Assembly: GCF_017832975.1 (NCBI RefSeq)
Contig: NZ_JAFIBI010000001.1
Location: 3,038,001 to 3,102,000 of the forward strand
Origin: Arthrobacter sp. PvP023
GTDB lineage: Bacteria > Actinomycetota > Actinomycetes > Actinomycetales > Micrococcaceae
DNA: 64,000 nucleotides
Reading direction: 5' to 3'
The position numbers were made by a program, and so were the translations under genes. Below are positions 24,917 to 33,679 of the stretch, in pieces (the first letter of the stretch is position 1; the number at the start of each line of letters is the position of its first letter). The notes beneath the pieces are model-generated. The model saw only the letters and a list, made by a program, of their open reading frames with translations. It ran no database searches and was not told the DNA's origin.

Positions 24917-25693
24917 TTGGACTACCCATCACCCTTTGACCTGAACGGGCGAACCGCCTTGATCACGGGATCAAGCCGAGGTATCGGGAAGGCCCTCGCC
25001 AGCGGCCTTGCCCGGGCCGGAGCATTCGTGGTGCTCCATGGCCTGGACTCGGCCCGGCTGGAAGCCACCAGGAAGGAACTGGCCGCAACCTTCGGCGATG
25101 AAAAAGTGGGTGCGGTCTCGTTCGACATCACCGCAGAGGACGCCGTCACCGCAGGGGTTGCCCACGCCGAAGCAACGTACGGACCGCTGGATGTCCTGGT
25201 CAACAATGCCGGTATCCAGCACCGCGTGCCCTTGTTGGAACTCGACGTCGCCGACTGGAACAGGGTGCTCGCCACCGATCTCACCAGCGCCTTCCTGGTG
25301 GGCCGTGAAGCTGCCCGGCGGATGCTGGACCGCAGGCGCGGAAAGATCATCAACATCGGTTCCGTGCAGTCGGACCTGGCCCGCCCCACCATCGGCGCCT
25401 ACACGGCGGCGAAAGGCGGGCTGCGCAACCTCACCAGGGCCATGACCGCAGAGTGGGCGGGCCACGGACTGCAGATCAACGGGATCGCCCCCGGCTACAT
25501 CCATACCGAAATGACCCAGGCTCTCGTCGACGACGAGGCCTTCAACTCATGGATCCTCGGCCGGACACCCGCCGGGCGCTGGGGCACCGTCGACGACCTG
25601 TCCGGTCCCGTCTGCTGGCTCGCCTCAGACGCGTCCAACTACGTTAACGGACAAACAATCTTCATCGACGGCGGAATGACAGTGGTGGTCTGA
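24917..25693 (+). CDS. idnO: SDR oxidoreductase, gluconate 5-dehydrogenase type
   Basis: A 258-residue short-chain dehydrogenase. Cofactor motif TGSSRGIG (residues 17-24), NNAG (96-99), Ser149, Tyr162 and Lys166 form the complete SDR active site; the IQHRVPLLEL segment after NNAGI is typical of IdnO/Ga5DH. The reaction would be reversible reduction of 5-ketogluconate to gluconate. Start is TTG with AGAGG upstream. Operon with the idnD-like gene, one base beyond the stop. Together they form the idonate to 5-ketogluconate to gluconate route, with a gluconokinase gene in the same regulon at 41.4 kb. Confidence 0.85.
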   Translation: MDYPSPFDLNGRTALITGSSRGIGKALASGLARAGAFVVLHGLDSARLEATRKELAATFGDEKVGAVSFDITAEDAVTAGVAHAEATYGPLDVLVNNAGIQHRVPLLELDVADWNRVLATDLTSAFLVGREAARRMLDRRRGKIINIGSVQSDLARPTIGAYTAAKGGLRNLTRAMTAEWAGHGLQINGIAPGYIHTEMTQALVDDEAFNSWILGRTPAGRWGTVDDLSGPVCWLASDASNYVNGQTIFIDGGMTVVV

Positions 25694-25694
25694 C

Positions 25695-26744
25695 ATGGCA
25701 ACAAGAACAGTAAAGGGCCCCGCCATCGTGGTGCACGGCGTCGGCGACCTCAGGATCGAAACGTTCGAGCACGCAGCGCCGGAACCCCACGAGGCCGTGG
25801 TGGACATCGCCTATGGCGGAATCTGCGGCTCCGACCTGCACTACTGGCTGCACGGTGCCGCCGGCGAATCGATCCTGCGCGCACCGCTCGTGCTTGGCCA
25901 CGAAGTGGTGGGCACGGTGGTCCAGGCAGCCGCCGACGGCTCCGGCCCGGCCGCGGGCACCAATGTCGCCGTTCACCCCGCGACCCCGGGCGGCGATGGA
26001 GTCCGCTATCCCGAAGACAGGCCCAACCTCTCCCCCGGATGCACTTACCTGGGCAGCGCCGCCCGCGTCCCGCACACCCAGGGAGCCTTCAGCCGGTATG
26101 CCGTCCTGCCCGCCAGGATGCTCCGCCCGCTCCCCGCCGGACTGCCGCTGCGCGCTGCCGCCCTCGCCGAACCCGCCAGCGTGGCCTGGCATGCCGTCTC
26201 GCAGGCCGGTGACCTCCGCGGCAAGCGCGTCCTGGTGGTTGGCAGCGGGCCGATCGGAAGCCTGATCGTGGCTGTGGCCAAGCGTGCCGGGGCGGCCGAA
26301 ATCATCGCCGTCGACATGCATGAAGCTCCGCTGAAGATTGCCCGGGCCGTCGGGGCCACTGGCACCATCCTGGCCACCGACGCTGAAGCCATCGAAGCCG
26401 TCCAGGCCGATGTTGTGCTGGAATCCTCGGGGAACCACCGCGGCCTGGCGTCAGCACTGCGCGGCGCCATGCGCGGGGGCAAGGTGGTCATGGTGGGCCT
26501 CCTGCCCAGCGGCGACCAGCCGGTCCCGATCTCCCTGGCCATCACCCGGGAACTCGAACTGGTGGGGTCTTTCCGCTTCAATGACGAGATCGATGAGGTG
26601 CTCGCTGCATTGGCGGACGGCACCCTCTTTGTGGATCCGATCGTGACCCACGCATTCCCGTCTGCCCAGGCGATCGAGGCCTTCGACGTTGCCAAGGACC
26701 CAACCAAGTCCGGCAAGGTACTCATCGCCTTCCGCAACCAATAG
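25695..26744 (+). CDS. idnD: Zinc-dependent dehydrogenase, L-idonate 5-dehydrogenase type
   Basis: A 349-residue MDR-family alcohol dehydrogenase. The catalytic zinc site is GGICGSDLHYW (Cys near 41) with GHEVVG (His-Glu near 69-70). The Rossmann motif VVGSGPIGSL lies near residue 182. SDLHYWLHG and the C-terminal HAFPSAQAIEAFD match IdnD and related polyol dehydrogenases. It lacks the usual full set of four structural-zinc cysteines. Would oxidise L-idonate at C5 with NAD(P). Follows the idnO-like gene directly. Confidence 0.83.
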   Translation: MATRTVKGPAIVVHGVGDLRIETFEHAAPEPHEAVVDIAYGGICGSDLHYWLHGAAGESILRAPLVLGHEVVGTVVQAAADGSGPAAGTNVAVHPATPGGDGVRYPEDRPNLSPGCTYLGSAARVPHTQGAFSRYAVLPARMLRPLPAGLPLRAAALAEPASVAWHAVSQAGDLRGKRVLVVGSGPIGSLIVAVAKRAGAAEIIAVDMHEAPLKIARAVGATGTILATDAEAIEAVQADVVLESSGNHRGLASALRGAMRGGKVVMVGLLPSGDQPVPISLAITRELELVGSFRFNDEIDEVLAALADGTLFVDPIVTHAFPSAQAIEAFDVAKDPTKSGKVLIAFRNQ

Positions 26745-26776
26745 CAGCCGCATCGCCGCCCAACAGGAGCATCCAA

Positions 26777-26986
26777 ATGATCCAGACCTTCAACCCTCCC
26801 GCTAAGCGCTGTCGTCCGGCCCGGTCCTTGACGTCTGCCACTGGCACACACTGCCCGGCCAGCGGCCGGTGGAGCCCGAACGGCGAGCTGCAGGAAAGCC
26901 AGGTGTTCTTCGAGGGCAGCGTTATGCCTCCCTTTGAGGGTGCCCCCGTGGTGTGGGTGTTGGGGCCGGAACCGGACGGGAGCTAG
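26777..26986 (+). CDS. Small hypothetical ORF
   Basis: 69 codons with a good AGGAG site six bases before the ATG and a stop two bases before the next gene. The first eight residues (MIQTFNPP) resemble the start of RidA-family proteins, but the rest does not, so it may be a truncated or frame-changed gene. No function is assigned. Confidence 0.4.
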   Translation: MIQTFNPPAKRCRPARSLTSATGTHCPASGRWSPNGELQESQVFFEGSVMPPFEGAPVVWVLGPEPDGS

Positions 26987-26987
26987 C

Positions 26988-27488
26988 GTGCCTGTCCAGC
27001 CATTACGAGCGGCCCGGCGCAGGCGCTTCGAGCCCATCGACCAGGAATCGCTCCGCCGGGACCTGGCCCTGAACCGCCAGCACATGGCGCAGGCCGACAG
27101 TAGCATCCGGGGCGCGCTCCAGCTGCGGAACGACAGTGTCGCACAGGCTCTGGCCGACGGCGTCCCGGTAGCTAAGATTGCAGCGGCCGCGGAAGTGAAC
27201 AAGCACGACGTACGACGGCGGATCGGCGCCGGATACACGGAGCTGCAGCCCGCAGGCTGGCCGTCGGACACACATTTGAGGGCAGTCCGTGTCCATGCGC
27301 AAACTTTGGCCGCCGCCATCGACCACAAATCCGATCTTGAAGTCCGTCGCCGCTCCCTGACCGTTGCTGCCCTTAAGACAGGACAGCTGGACATCTTTGA
27401 AGTCGCATCATTGGCTGGAGTGCCGCCCGAAAGGATCCGAAGCGAGTCGAGGGGAGTCACGCTGCGGAGTGTGCGGCTGGCCCAATGA
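26988..27488 (+). CDS. Hypothetical protein with a possible helix-turn-helix
   Basis: 166 residues from a GTG start preceded by GGGAG at five bases. The sequence is mostly helical and charged; residues about 60-85 (VAQALADGVPVAKIAAAAEV) look like an HTH of the type found in recombinase or sigma-like proteins, and a second similar unit (FEVASLAGVPPERIRSES) lies near the C terminus. No family is recognised. It lies at the end of the idnOD operon and convergent to two TetR genes. A DNA-binding role is inference. Confidence 0.6.
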   Translation: MPVQPLRAARRRRFEPIDQESLRRDLALNRQHMAQADSSIRGALQLRNDSVAQALADGVPVAKIAAAAEVNKHDVRRRIGAGYTELQPAGWPSDTHLRAVRVHAQTLAAAIDHKSDLEVRRRSLTVAALKTGQLDIFEVASLAGVPPERIRSESRGVTLRSVRLAQ

Positions 27489-27527
27489 GCCTGAACGCAG
27501 GGCACACCGCGCCAGAGCTCGCGGGCT

Positions 27528-28118
27528 TTAGTCCTTTGCCGCCAGCTTGTTTTCGTCCCAGCCAATGAGCGCCCCGCGCAGCGCTGCGACCAGCCTCGCG
27601 CTTGCCTGCTGCTTGGTCAGGCCGACGGTGTTGATCAGGTCCAAGATTTCCCGGGGATCGAAAAGGATGTTCCAGAGGAACAAGGCTTCGTCGCCCAAGG
27701 CACTGAGTCCCAGCTCAGCACAGGCTTCTTCCAGGGGCCGCTGGAGGGCTTCCGCCTGGACGGTGAGGTAGAAGGCACCGCTCCGGAGCCGGGCGAGGTA
27801 CCCCTCGCCGGAGCGGGTGTACAGCATGGCCCCGCCGTGCTTGACCACCAGGTCCACCCATTTGCGGCTGACGGATTCGAGCAGCTCGAAGCCGCCGGTG
27901 GTTTGCTTGAGGCTGTAATCTCTGAGCTTCTCGCCCACGTTGAAGCGGTACTCCGCCAGGACATCCTCAACGGAGGCAAAATGCCGATAGGCAGTGGCCG
28001 TGGAGATTTCCGCGTGTTTGGCAATGTCGGTCATGTTGATGGGCCCCCGCCTAACGGCAAACAGCGCACCTGCAGCGTTGACCAAATCCCTACGGTTACG
28101 TTGGGTGTCGCTTCGCAT
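27528..28118 (-). CDS. TetR family regulator, second of a tandem pair
   Basis: About 196 residues. N-terminal HTH: MTDIAKHAEISTATAYRHF around residues 30-48. The sensor half contains TRSGEGYLARLRSG and FLWNILFDPREILDLI, both almost identical in the neighbouring TetR, so the two genes are duplicates. The ATG before RSDTQRN is preferred because GGAAAGGGG stands upstream; an ATG six codons earlier is possible. Last gene of the SDR-aminotransferase-TetR-TetR operon, whose promoter has the TGAGAA operator. Confidence 0.87.
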   Translation of the reverse strand: MRSDTQRNRRDLVNAAGALFAVRRGPINMTDIAKHAEISTATAYRHFASVEDVLAEYRFNVGEKLRDYSLKQTTGGFELLESVSRKWVDLVVKHGGAMLYTRSGEGYLARLRSGAFYLTVQAEALQRPLEEACAELGLSALGDEALFLWNILFDPREILDLINTVGLTKQQASARLVAALRGALIGWDENKLAAKD

Positions 28119-28147
28119 TCCCGGGCCCCTTTCCATTGCCTACCAGC

Positions 28148-28762
28148 TTATTGCCTGTGCCCACCGATCGGGCCGCACCAGCCCTTTAGTGCCCCGACCA
28201 GCGTGGCGACCAGCCGGCGTGCTGCCTCATCGGGACTCAGTCCCAGCGTTTCGATCAGGTCGAAGATTTCTCGCGGGTCGAACAGTACGTTCCACAGGAA
28301 CATGGCTTCATCCCCCGGGTCGGTGACTCCAAGTTCAAGGCAGGTGTCGCTAAGCGCTGTCCGCAGGGCGTCGGCCTGGACGGTCAGATGCGTGGCACCA
28401 GTGCGCAGCCGGGCGAGGTAGCCTTCACCGGACCGGGTGTGGACCATCGCGCGGCCGTGTGCCACCACCAGCATGACCCACTTGCTGCTGACGAGGCGCA
28501 GCAAGTCCAGTCCGGTGGCCTGCTGCTGCCGGCTGAACTCCAGGAGTTCACTGCCCACGTCGAACCGGAAGCGGGCCAGAACATCGTCTACGGAAGCGAA
28601 ATGGCGGTACGCAGTGGCCGTTGAGACTTCAGCGGCCCGTGCAATATCGGCCATGGTGGCCTGGCGGCCCTCGGCGAACAGCCTTCCCGCGGAGCGGATG
28701 ATGAGCTTCCGGTTGCGGAGCGTATCGCTGCGCAACCCGGGTGCTGCGCTCGTGGTGGCCAT
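28148..28762 (-). CDS. TetR family regulator, first of a tandem pair
   Basis: A 204-residue repressor-type protein. HTH MADIARAAEVSTATAYRHF near residues 38-56; the sensor domain shares TRSGEGYLARLR and LWNVLFDPREIFDLI with the next gene. It lies five bases behind the aminotransferase stop codon. With its paralogue it is the only regulator encoded between 24.8 and 43 kb, where five TGAGAA-N4-TTCTCA sites occur, and one site controls its own operon. It is therefore the best candidate for the binder. A heterodimer is possible. Confidence 0.88.
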   Translation of the reverse strand: MATTSAAPGLRSDTLRNRKLIIRSAGRLFAEGRQATMADIARAAEVSTATAYRHFASVDDVLARFRFDVGSELLEFSRQQQATGLDLLRLVSSKWVMLVVAHGRAMVHTRSGEGYLARLRTGATHLTVQADALRTALSDTCLELGVTDPGDEAMFLWNVLFDPREIFDLIETLGLSPDEAARRLVATLVGALKGWCGPIGGHRQ

Positions 28763-28767
28763 CGGCG

Positions 28768-29937
28768 TTACTTCAACGCTGCGAAGCCGGCCGCGAGCCG
28801 CTCCACGCCGGCAGTGATGGCCGCTGCACTTGCGGCGTAGGAGAGCCGCAGGTGGAACTCGCCATTTCGTCCGAATTCGCTGCCGGGGCGGACTGCTACT
28901 CCGTGGCTGCGCAGGTGCGACACCATCTCAGCTGCCGGCAGGCCGGCGTCGTACTTCGGGAAAAGGTAGAACGCACCTTCCGGTGAGCTGACCGTCAGAC
29001 CCGGGATGTCCTTGAGGCCGTTATACATCAGTTCGCGCCGGAAGGCGTAGGAGGCGTGCATCCGTTCGATGTCCGGACCGCAGGTCTGCAGGGCGGTGAG
29101 GGCGGCGAGCTGGACTGCCGTGTTCATGGAGCCGTTGAAGGTGTTGTGCACCCTCGCGGCGGCGGCGATGACGTCCGCGGGGCCCCACAGGTAACCGACC
29201 CGCCAGCCGGTCATGGCGTAGCTCTTGGAGAAGGTCTGGCAGTAGATGGTGCGGCCAGCGAGGCCCTCGATCTCCAGCGCGGAGGTGAACGGCTCCGGCG
29301 TGTAGACCAGGTCGCTGTAGGCCTCATCGGAGAGCACCAGGATATCGGTGCCGGCGACTAGCTCGGCCAGGGCTTCAAGCTCCGCGCGGGAGTGGACGAT
29401 TCCGGTGGGGTTGGACGGGTTGCAGAAGACGAACATCTTCGCGCCGTCGAGGGCACCGGCCAGAGCCTCCAGGTCCCAGTGCAGGTCCTCGGCGAGGGGC
29501 ACCGGAACGATCGTTCCGCCGGCCATGCTGACCAGGTCCGCGTACAGCGAGTAGGTGGGATCCGGAATGACCACCCTGTCCCCCGGATTGACGGTACCAA
29601 GGATCGCAGCGGCAAGTCCTGCCGTGCCGCCCTGGGTGATCAGCACATCATTGGTGCTGACGGCGGACCCCAGCAGGGCTCCGATCCGGACAGCGAGTTC
29701 GTCCCGGAGCACTGGTTCGCCCAGCAACGGCGAGTAGTGGGTGTGGCCGTCCTGCAGCGCCTTTGCGGCGGCGTCGCGGACCTGCTGGGGGGTGTCAAAG
29801 TCGGGTTCGCCCATGGCAAGGGACACCAGGTCGCCGCTCGACTGGGGCTGCTGGACGCGCAGGGACGTCTGGACCACGCGCTGGACGGCGTCGGAAGGAC
29901 GGAAGCTGAGGATGCTGGGTGCTGCAGGTGTCGTCAC
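28768..29937 (-). CDS. Class I/II pyridoxal-phosphate aminotransferase
   Basis: A 389-residue fold-type I aminotransferase of the AspC subgroup. The PLP lysine is K238 in QTFSKSYAMTGWRVG; NPSNPTG (173-179) and SDEAYSDL (203-210) are the other PLP contacts, and RLSYAA near 367 holds the carboxylate-binding arginine. GTG start with AAAGG before it. It lies in an operon with an SDR and two TetR genes. The amino donor and acceptor cannot be read; release of an amino acid from the imported substrate of this regulon is plausible. Confidence 0.9.
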   Translation of the reverse strand: MTTPAAPSILSFRPSDAVQRVVQTSLRVQQPQSSGDLVSLAMGEPDFDTPQQVRDAAAKALQDGHTHYSPLLGEPVLRDELAVRIGALLGSAVSTNDVLITQGGTAGLAAAILGTVNPGDRVVIPDPTYSLYADLVSMAGGTIVPVPLAEDLHWDLEALAGALDGAKMFVFCNPSNPTGIVHSRAELEALAELVAGTDILVLSDEAYSDLVYTPEPFTSALEIEGLAGRTIYCQTFSKSYAMTGWRVGYLWGPADVIAAAARVHNTFNGSMNTAVQLAALTALQTCGPDIERMHASYAFRRELMYNGLKDIPGLTVSSPEGAFYLFPKYDAGLPAAEMVSHLRSHGVAVRPGSEFGRNGEFHLRLSYAASAAAITAGVERLAAGFAALK

Positions 29938-30003
29938 GTGGGTGGCCTTTCAGACAAAGAGTTAGGGAGCGTTCAGGGCGGTGGGAGGAAGCGCCTGTAC
30001 GCG

Positions 30004-30807
30004 TTATGTGGTGGTTTTGGGAAGATCGGCCTCGGGCGCGCCTGCCCAGCGGCTGATTTCGATGTCCCCCGCGGTGTCCCGCTGCACGGTGGGAGCGATG
30101 ACCAGTTCCTGCACCACGGTCCGCTGCGGCAGCGTTGCCACCAGGTGGATGGCCCGGGCCACATCCTCCGGCTGGACCATGGCGTCCCGTTCCTCCTGGT
30201 GCGGCGGACGGGCCCGGTTGTCCAGGATGGGCGTGGCAGTTTCACCGGGCAGGATGGTGACGGCGCGCAGTCCCTCATTGCGGAAGGTGGTGTGCAGATA
30301 CGTCATGAAGTTCCGGACGGCGGCCTTGGCAGCCCCGTACGCGGCACCGCCCAGAAGGTTCGGGGTCACCGCCGCCAGGGAGGACACGGTGATGATGGAT
30401 CCGGTGTTGCGGCTCAGCATGTCCGGCAGCACCGCCTGGGTGAGCAGGAAGACGGCGTTGAGGTTCACGTCCAGGACCTGGTTCCATTCCTCTTCGGCGA
30501 TCCACCGCACGTTCAGGACCTTGCTGGCGCTGCCGGCGTTGTTGATGAGGATGTCCACCAAGCCCACGTTCTCGTGGATCCAGCCCACCAGCGCGTCCAC
30601 CTCTGCTTTGCTCGCGATGTCCGCGGTGCGGACGCGGGACCGGCCGCCGGCGGCGGAAATCTCTACGGAAAGTTCGTCCAGGACGTCTTGCCGGCGGCCC
30701 ACTAGAACCACGGTGGCGCCCTCTGCGGCGAGCAGCTTGGCGGTTTCGCGGCCCATGCCGGTGCCGGCGCCGGTGATGATGGCAACCTTGCCGTTCAGAA
30801 GTTCCAT
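30004..30807 (-). CDS. SDR family oxidoreductase
   Basis: A 267-residue short-chain dehydrogenase with TGAGTGMGRE (residues 13-22), NNAGS near 90, catalytic Ser-Tyr-Lys in VSSLAAVTP and AYGAAKAAV near 142 and 158. The insert near 60 (RVRTADIASKAEVDA) is the usual acidic strand. Substrate unknown. First gene of the operon leading to the aminotransferase and TetR genes; its promoter has a TGAGAA-TAGT-TTCTCA operator overlapping the -10. Confidence 0.86.
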   Translation of the reverse strand: MELLNGKVAIITGAGTGMGRETAKLLAAEGATVVLVGRRQDVLDELSVEISAAGGRSRVRTADIASKAEVDALVGWIHENVGLVDILINNAGSASKVLNVRWIAEEEWNQVLDVNLNAVFLLTQAVLPDMLSRNTGSIITVSSLAAVTPNLLGGAAYGAAKAAVRNFMTYLHTTFRNEGLRAVTILPGETATPILDNRARPPHQEERDAMVQPEDVARAIHLVATLPQRTVVQELVIAPTVQRDTAGDIEISRWAGAPEADLPKTTT

Positions 30808-30895
30808 AGTGCGTCTCTTTCGTCCGGCACGCTGCAGGAGGCAGCGCGGCAGTGGGAACCGGGATGCCCGGCTAAAACAAGAACCGAATTAGATA

Positions 30896-30931
30896 TGAGA
30901 ATAGTTTCTCATTTGAAACTGGCGCCGTCAA
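30896..30931 (-). promoter_or_regulatory. Promoter of the SDR-aminotransferase-TetR operon
   Basis: Minus strand: TTGACG (-35), 17 bases, GAAACT (-10). The -10 lies inside TGAGAA-TAGT-TTCTCA (30896-30911). The same TTGACG-17-GAAACT arrangement recurs at 35.8 kb. Confidence 0.76.
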
Positions 30932-30936
30932 CCATT

Positions 30937-31980
30937 TCAGGCGGCACGCGTGCCGGGCGGCGTGGAAGTATCCGCCGGCTGCGCGAACGGAAGCCCGACG
31001 GCGGCGAACAGGCTGTGCACCCGTTCCTCCAGCGCGCAGAGCTGCCGCTGCTGGTCCCGCCAGCGTTCGACGGCGGCTTCCTGGCTGACCCAACGGAAGG
31101 TTATTTTCCGCCCGGGGCTGGCTTGCCCCAGGAGCGGCAGTGACGCCTTCGTTGCCACCGCGACGATGGGGTAGCCCGCCGTCAGGGTACGTGAGCGGCC
31201 CAGGATGATCAGTTCGTCGCCGTGCGGGATCTCGAACGCCCCGATCGGAACGCCGTGCGACACGATCTCGCCCAGCCCTTCAGGATGGATGACCGGCCCG
31301 TCCAGTCGCAGGCCTACGTGGTTGGATTTTCCGCCCACCGTGTAGATACTGCTGCCCAGGAGTTCCCTGATGCCGGGTGTCCGGTCTGTTTCCGGGCCCT
31401 CCACCACGTCAACGGTCCAGACGTCGGGACTGAAGTCCGGCACAGGAACCGGCAGCCGGAACAAGGGCTGACCCAGGTACGGCTGGCTGAACTCGCGGTA
31501 CCGGCTGGCGAGCAGTATCTGCTGGCCCGCGACCAGCTGCTGGGGGAAACCCATCCGCGATTCCGGCGCCGCGCTGCCCATGAACCGGGGAGCGTCGAGG
31601 ACTCCGCTGAAAGCAAGGTAGGTGCGCATCCCCCCGGTTGCCTTGGAGATGACCACCCGGGTCCGTGCCGGCACGCAGACCGGCTGCCACAGCGGCACCG
31701 CGACTCCCCCGACTGCCACCTCGGCCGGCGTGCCGGTGACCGAGATGAAGGTCTCATGCGAGGCGGTGAACGCGAACCTGCCTCCCATGATTTCCAGCAG
31801 GGCAGCCCCGCGCCGGTTGCCCACCAGGATATTGGCTGCGGCCGCAGAGTGCTGGTCGGCGGCACCGCCGCAGGGCACTCCCATGAACTCGGAGTCTTCG
31901 CGGCCCAGGTCCTGGAACGTGGACAGCCATCCGGGCTCGCTGATGGTGAGGGTGACCGTCTGCTCAGGCTTCGCTGCCAC
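30937..31980 (-). CDS. pxpC: 5-oxoprolinase subunit C (biotin-dependent carboxyltransferase/KipA family)
   Basis: About 347 residues. The N terminus has ISEPGWLSTFQDLGREDSEF, close to the family LQDLGR motif; GVPCGGAADQHSAAAAN near 36 and the KSNHVGLRLDGP segment near 235 also match KipA/PxpC. PxpC acts with PxpA and PxpB in ATP-dependent opening of 5-oxoproline (pyroglutamate) to glutamate. The start is GTG with AAGG upstream, overlapping the pxpB end by 17 bases; an open frame further upstream is spurious. Last gene of the RraA-MFS-pxpABC operon. Confidence 0.86.
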   Translation of the reverse strand: MAAKPEQTVTLTISEPGWLSTFQDLGREDSEFMGVPCGGAADQHSAAAANILVGNRRGAALLEIMGGRFAFTASHETFISVTGTPAEVAVGGVAVPLWQPVCVPARTRVVISKATGGMRTYLAFSGVLDAPRFMGSAAPESRMGFPQQLVAGQQILLASRYREFSQPYLGQPLFRLPVPVPDFSPDVWTVDVVEGPETDRTPGIRELLGSSIYTVGGKSNHVGLRLDGPVIHPEGLGEIVSHGVPIGAFEIPHGDELIILGRSRTLTAGYPIVAVATKASLPLLGQASPGRKITFRWVSQEAAVERWRDQQRQLCALEERVHSLFAAVGLPFAQPADTSTPPGTRAA

Positions 31981-32758
31981 GGGTGCCGCCTTCCTGGTTG
32001 GCTGCGGACTCGTGGGGTGCGGGCCGGAGGAACTGGCCTTCCAGCTCCTCCCAGCCGCTTTCCGGTATGAGTTTGAACATGACCCGGTCACCGGGCCGGT
32101 AGGACGTGGCCGGGTCCTCATGGATATCGCAGACAGTAAGGGGCGTGCGGCCGATCACCTTCCAGCCGCTGGGTCCCGGGAAGGGCTGGATGATGGCGCT
32201 TGTCCCTGCCACCATCACCGAGCCCGGGGCAACGTCCGTCCGGGGCTCGGCGCACCGGCGAACCTGGCCCGGGAACTTCACTCCGGCCATCATGGGCGCC
32301 ATCGCGGCCGCCAGGAGGTTGATGGTCAGGACGGATGAGGTGAACACTTCGAGGGTGGCCTCCGGGCTGAGTCCCAGCTCTTCGGCCACCTCTGGAAGGT
32401 CCGGCGCGAACTCCTCATTGACCACCATGGGAATAACGAAGTCCTTGGCGCCCGGCGCCGGTCCCGATTCCTGGAGTCCAAGGCCGGCCACGGCAAGCCG
32501 GACCGTCTGGGCGAGCTGGCCGTGGTTGACCGCCAGGCAGTCAAACTCCACCAGCAGGGATTCTGCACCGGCCACCAGATTCAGCACGCCGTACGGGCGG
32601 ACCTCCAGCAGGACATCACGCAGCCTCCTGGCGCCGGCGCGCCTGACCTCGGCGGCGTCGTCGTCGATGCTCAGCATGAGGGCTGAATCCCCAAAGGGGG
32701 CCGCCTCGATGATGGGGGGACGGCGGAGGTTCGCGGCTGGGGTTGGTTGCGTGGTCAT
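31964..32758 (-). CDS. pxpB: 5-oxoprolinase subunit B (KipI family)
   Basis: A 264-residue carboxyltransferase/KipI-domain protein. The N-terminal part has APFGDSALMLSIDD and PYGVLNLVAGAESLLVEFD, and the C-terminal cyclophilin-like domain has VMVAGTSAIIQPFPGPSGWKVIGRTP, typical of KipI (here in short). Partner of PxpC. Two residues often written as Tyr-Asp in the middle motif are replaced, with no clear consequence. Second last gene of the operon. Confidence 0.85.
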   Translation of the reverse strand: MTTQPTPAANLRRPPIIEAAPFGDSALMLSIDDDAAEVRRAGARRLRDVLLEVRPYGVLNLVAGAESLLVEFDCLAVNHGQLAQTVRLAVAGLGLQESGPAPGAKDFVIPMVVNEEFAPDLPEVAEELGLSPEATLEVFTSSVLTINLLAAAMAPMMAGVKFPGQVRRCAEPRTDVAPGSVMVAGTSAIIQPFPGPSGWKVIGRTPLTVCDIHEDPATSYRPGDRVMFKLIPESGWEELEGQFLRPAPHESAANQEGGTRGSEA

Positions 32759-32806
32759 ATGTCCTGCTCGGTGGTGCGGGCGGCGGTCAACGGGAGGAAG
32801 GTGCGG

Positions 32807-33610
32807 TCAGGCCGCGGCGGCTTTGGCTTTTTCGGCAAGGACTTCCTGCAGCCCGGCGGCCCTGATGCCGGCCTTCTCCAGCGCCGCGCGCAGTGCCGTT
32901 CCGTTCTCCAGGACCTGCGGGTGGTCGCCATGGAGGAGGACGACGTCGGCATCGTGGCCCAAAGGGACCACCTTGCCGGTGACGGCACGGACGGTTCCTT
33001 CGGTGACCACCTGGACAACCCGCCGGCCGATCTCTTCGGGATCGTGCAGCAGCGCCCCTTCGGTGTTACGGGAGACCGGCATGCCGTCCTCGCCATAGCC
33101 CCGGTCCGCCAGGAAGACGTAACCCACTTCGAGGCCGCGCTTGCGGGACTCATCGGCCAGCAAGCCGTTCTGGCAGATGACGATGTAGGACGGGTCGTAC
33201 GCCTTGATGGCGTCCGTGATGGCCCGGGCATGCTTGGCGTCAGTCTGGGCGATGCTGCCCATCCGGCCGTGCGGGGCAACATGGCTGATCTTGCCGCCAT
33301 GGATGCGCGCGAAGGCATCCAATGCCCCGATCTGGTAGAGGACGTCCGTGCGGATTTCCTCTTCGCTGGCCTCGATGAGGCGGCGCCCGAAACCCACCAG
33401 GTCGGGGTAGCCCGGGTGGGCGCCCAGTTCGATGCCGCGCTCCACGCAGGACTTCACGGTGGCGTCCATGACGCGCGGGTCGCCGGCATGGAAGCCGCAG
33501 GCGATGTTCGAGGCGGTGACCAGGCCCAGGAGGGCTTCGTCGTCGCCGATGCTGTAATTTCCGTAGCTCTCGCCGAGGTCTGCAACGACGGCGACTGAAT
33601 TGATGCTCAA
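32807..33610 (-). CDS. pxpA: 5-oxoprolinase subunit A (LamB/YcsF family)
   Basis: A 267-residue protein beginning with a VVADLGESYGNYSIGDDEAL segment (LNCDlGEsfG in the family) followed by NIACGFHAGDP, the hallmark of YcsF/PxpA, and IELGAHPGYPDLVGFGRR. The start is TTG with GGGAG five bases upstream. PxpA completes the ATP-dependent 5-oxoprolinase with PxpB and PxpC. All three subunits being present argues for a working enzyme. It is coupled to an MHS-family carrier gene upstream. Confidence 0.9.
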   Translation of the reverse strand: MSINSVAVVADLGESYGNYSIGDDEALLGLVTASNIACGFHAGDPRVMDATVKSCVERGIELGAHPGYPDLVGFGRRLIEASEEEIRTDVLYQIGALDAFARIHGGKISHVAPHGRMGSIAQTDAKHARAITDAIKAYDPSYIVICQNGLLADESRKRGLEVGYVFLADRGYGEDGMPVSRNTEGALLHDPEEIGRRVVQVVTEGTVRAVTGKVVPLGHDADVVLLHGDHPQVLENGTALRAALEKAGIRAAGLQEVLAEKAKAAAA

Positions 33611-33646
33611 GGTGACTCCCGGTCATTCGTTGGGTAGGTGGAGGGC

Positions 33647-33670
33647 GGCTGCCCGCCGTGGCGGGCGGCC
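33647..33670 (-). other. Intercistronic hairpin between MFS and pxpA
   Basis: 10-bp GC-rich stem GGCTGCCCGC with one T-G pair and a four-base loop. It may reduce read-through from the carrier gene or stabilise its message. Confidence 0.5.
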
Positions 33671-33679
33671 GGAGTGGGG

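Noticed and set aside
26045..27565. 506-codon minus-strand frame
   Set aside because: Antisense of the idnD-like and the HTH-like gene; low-complexity Ser/Arg composition of shadow frames.
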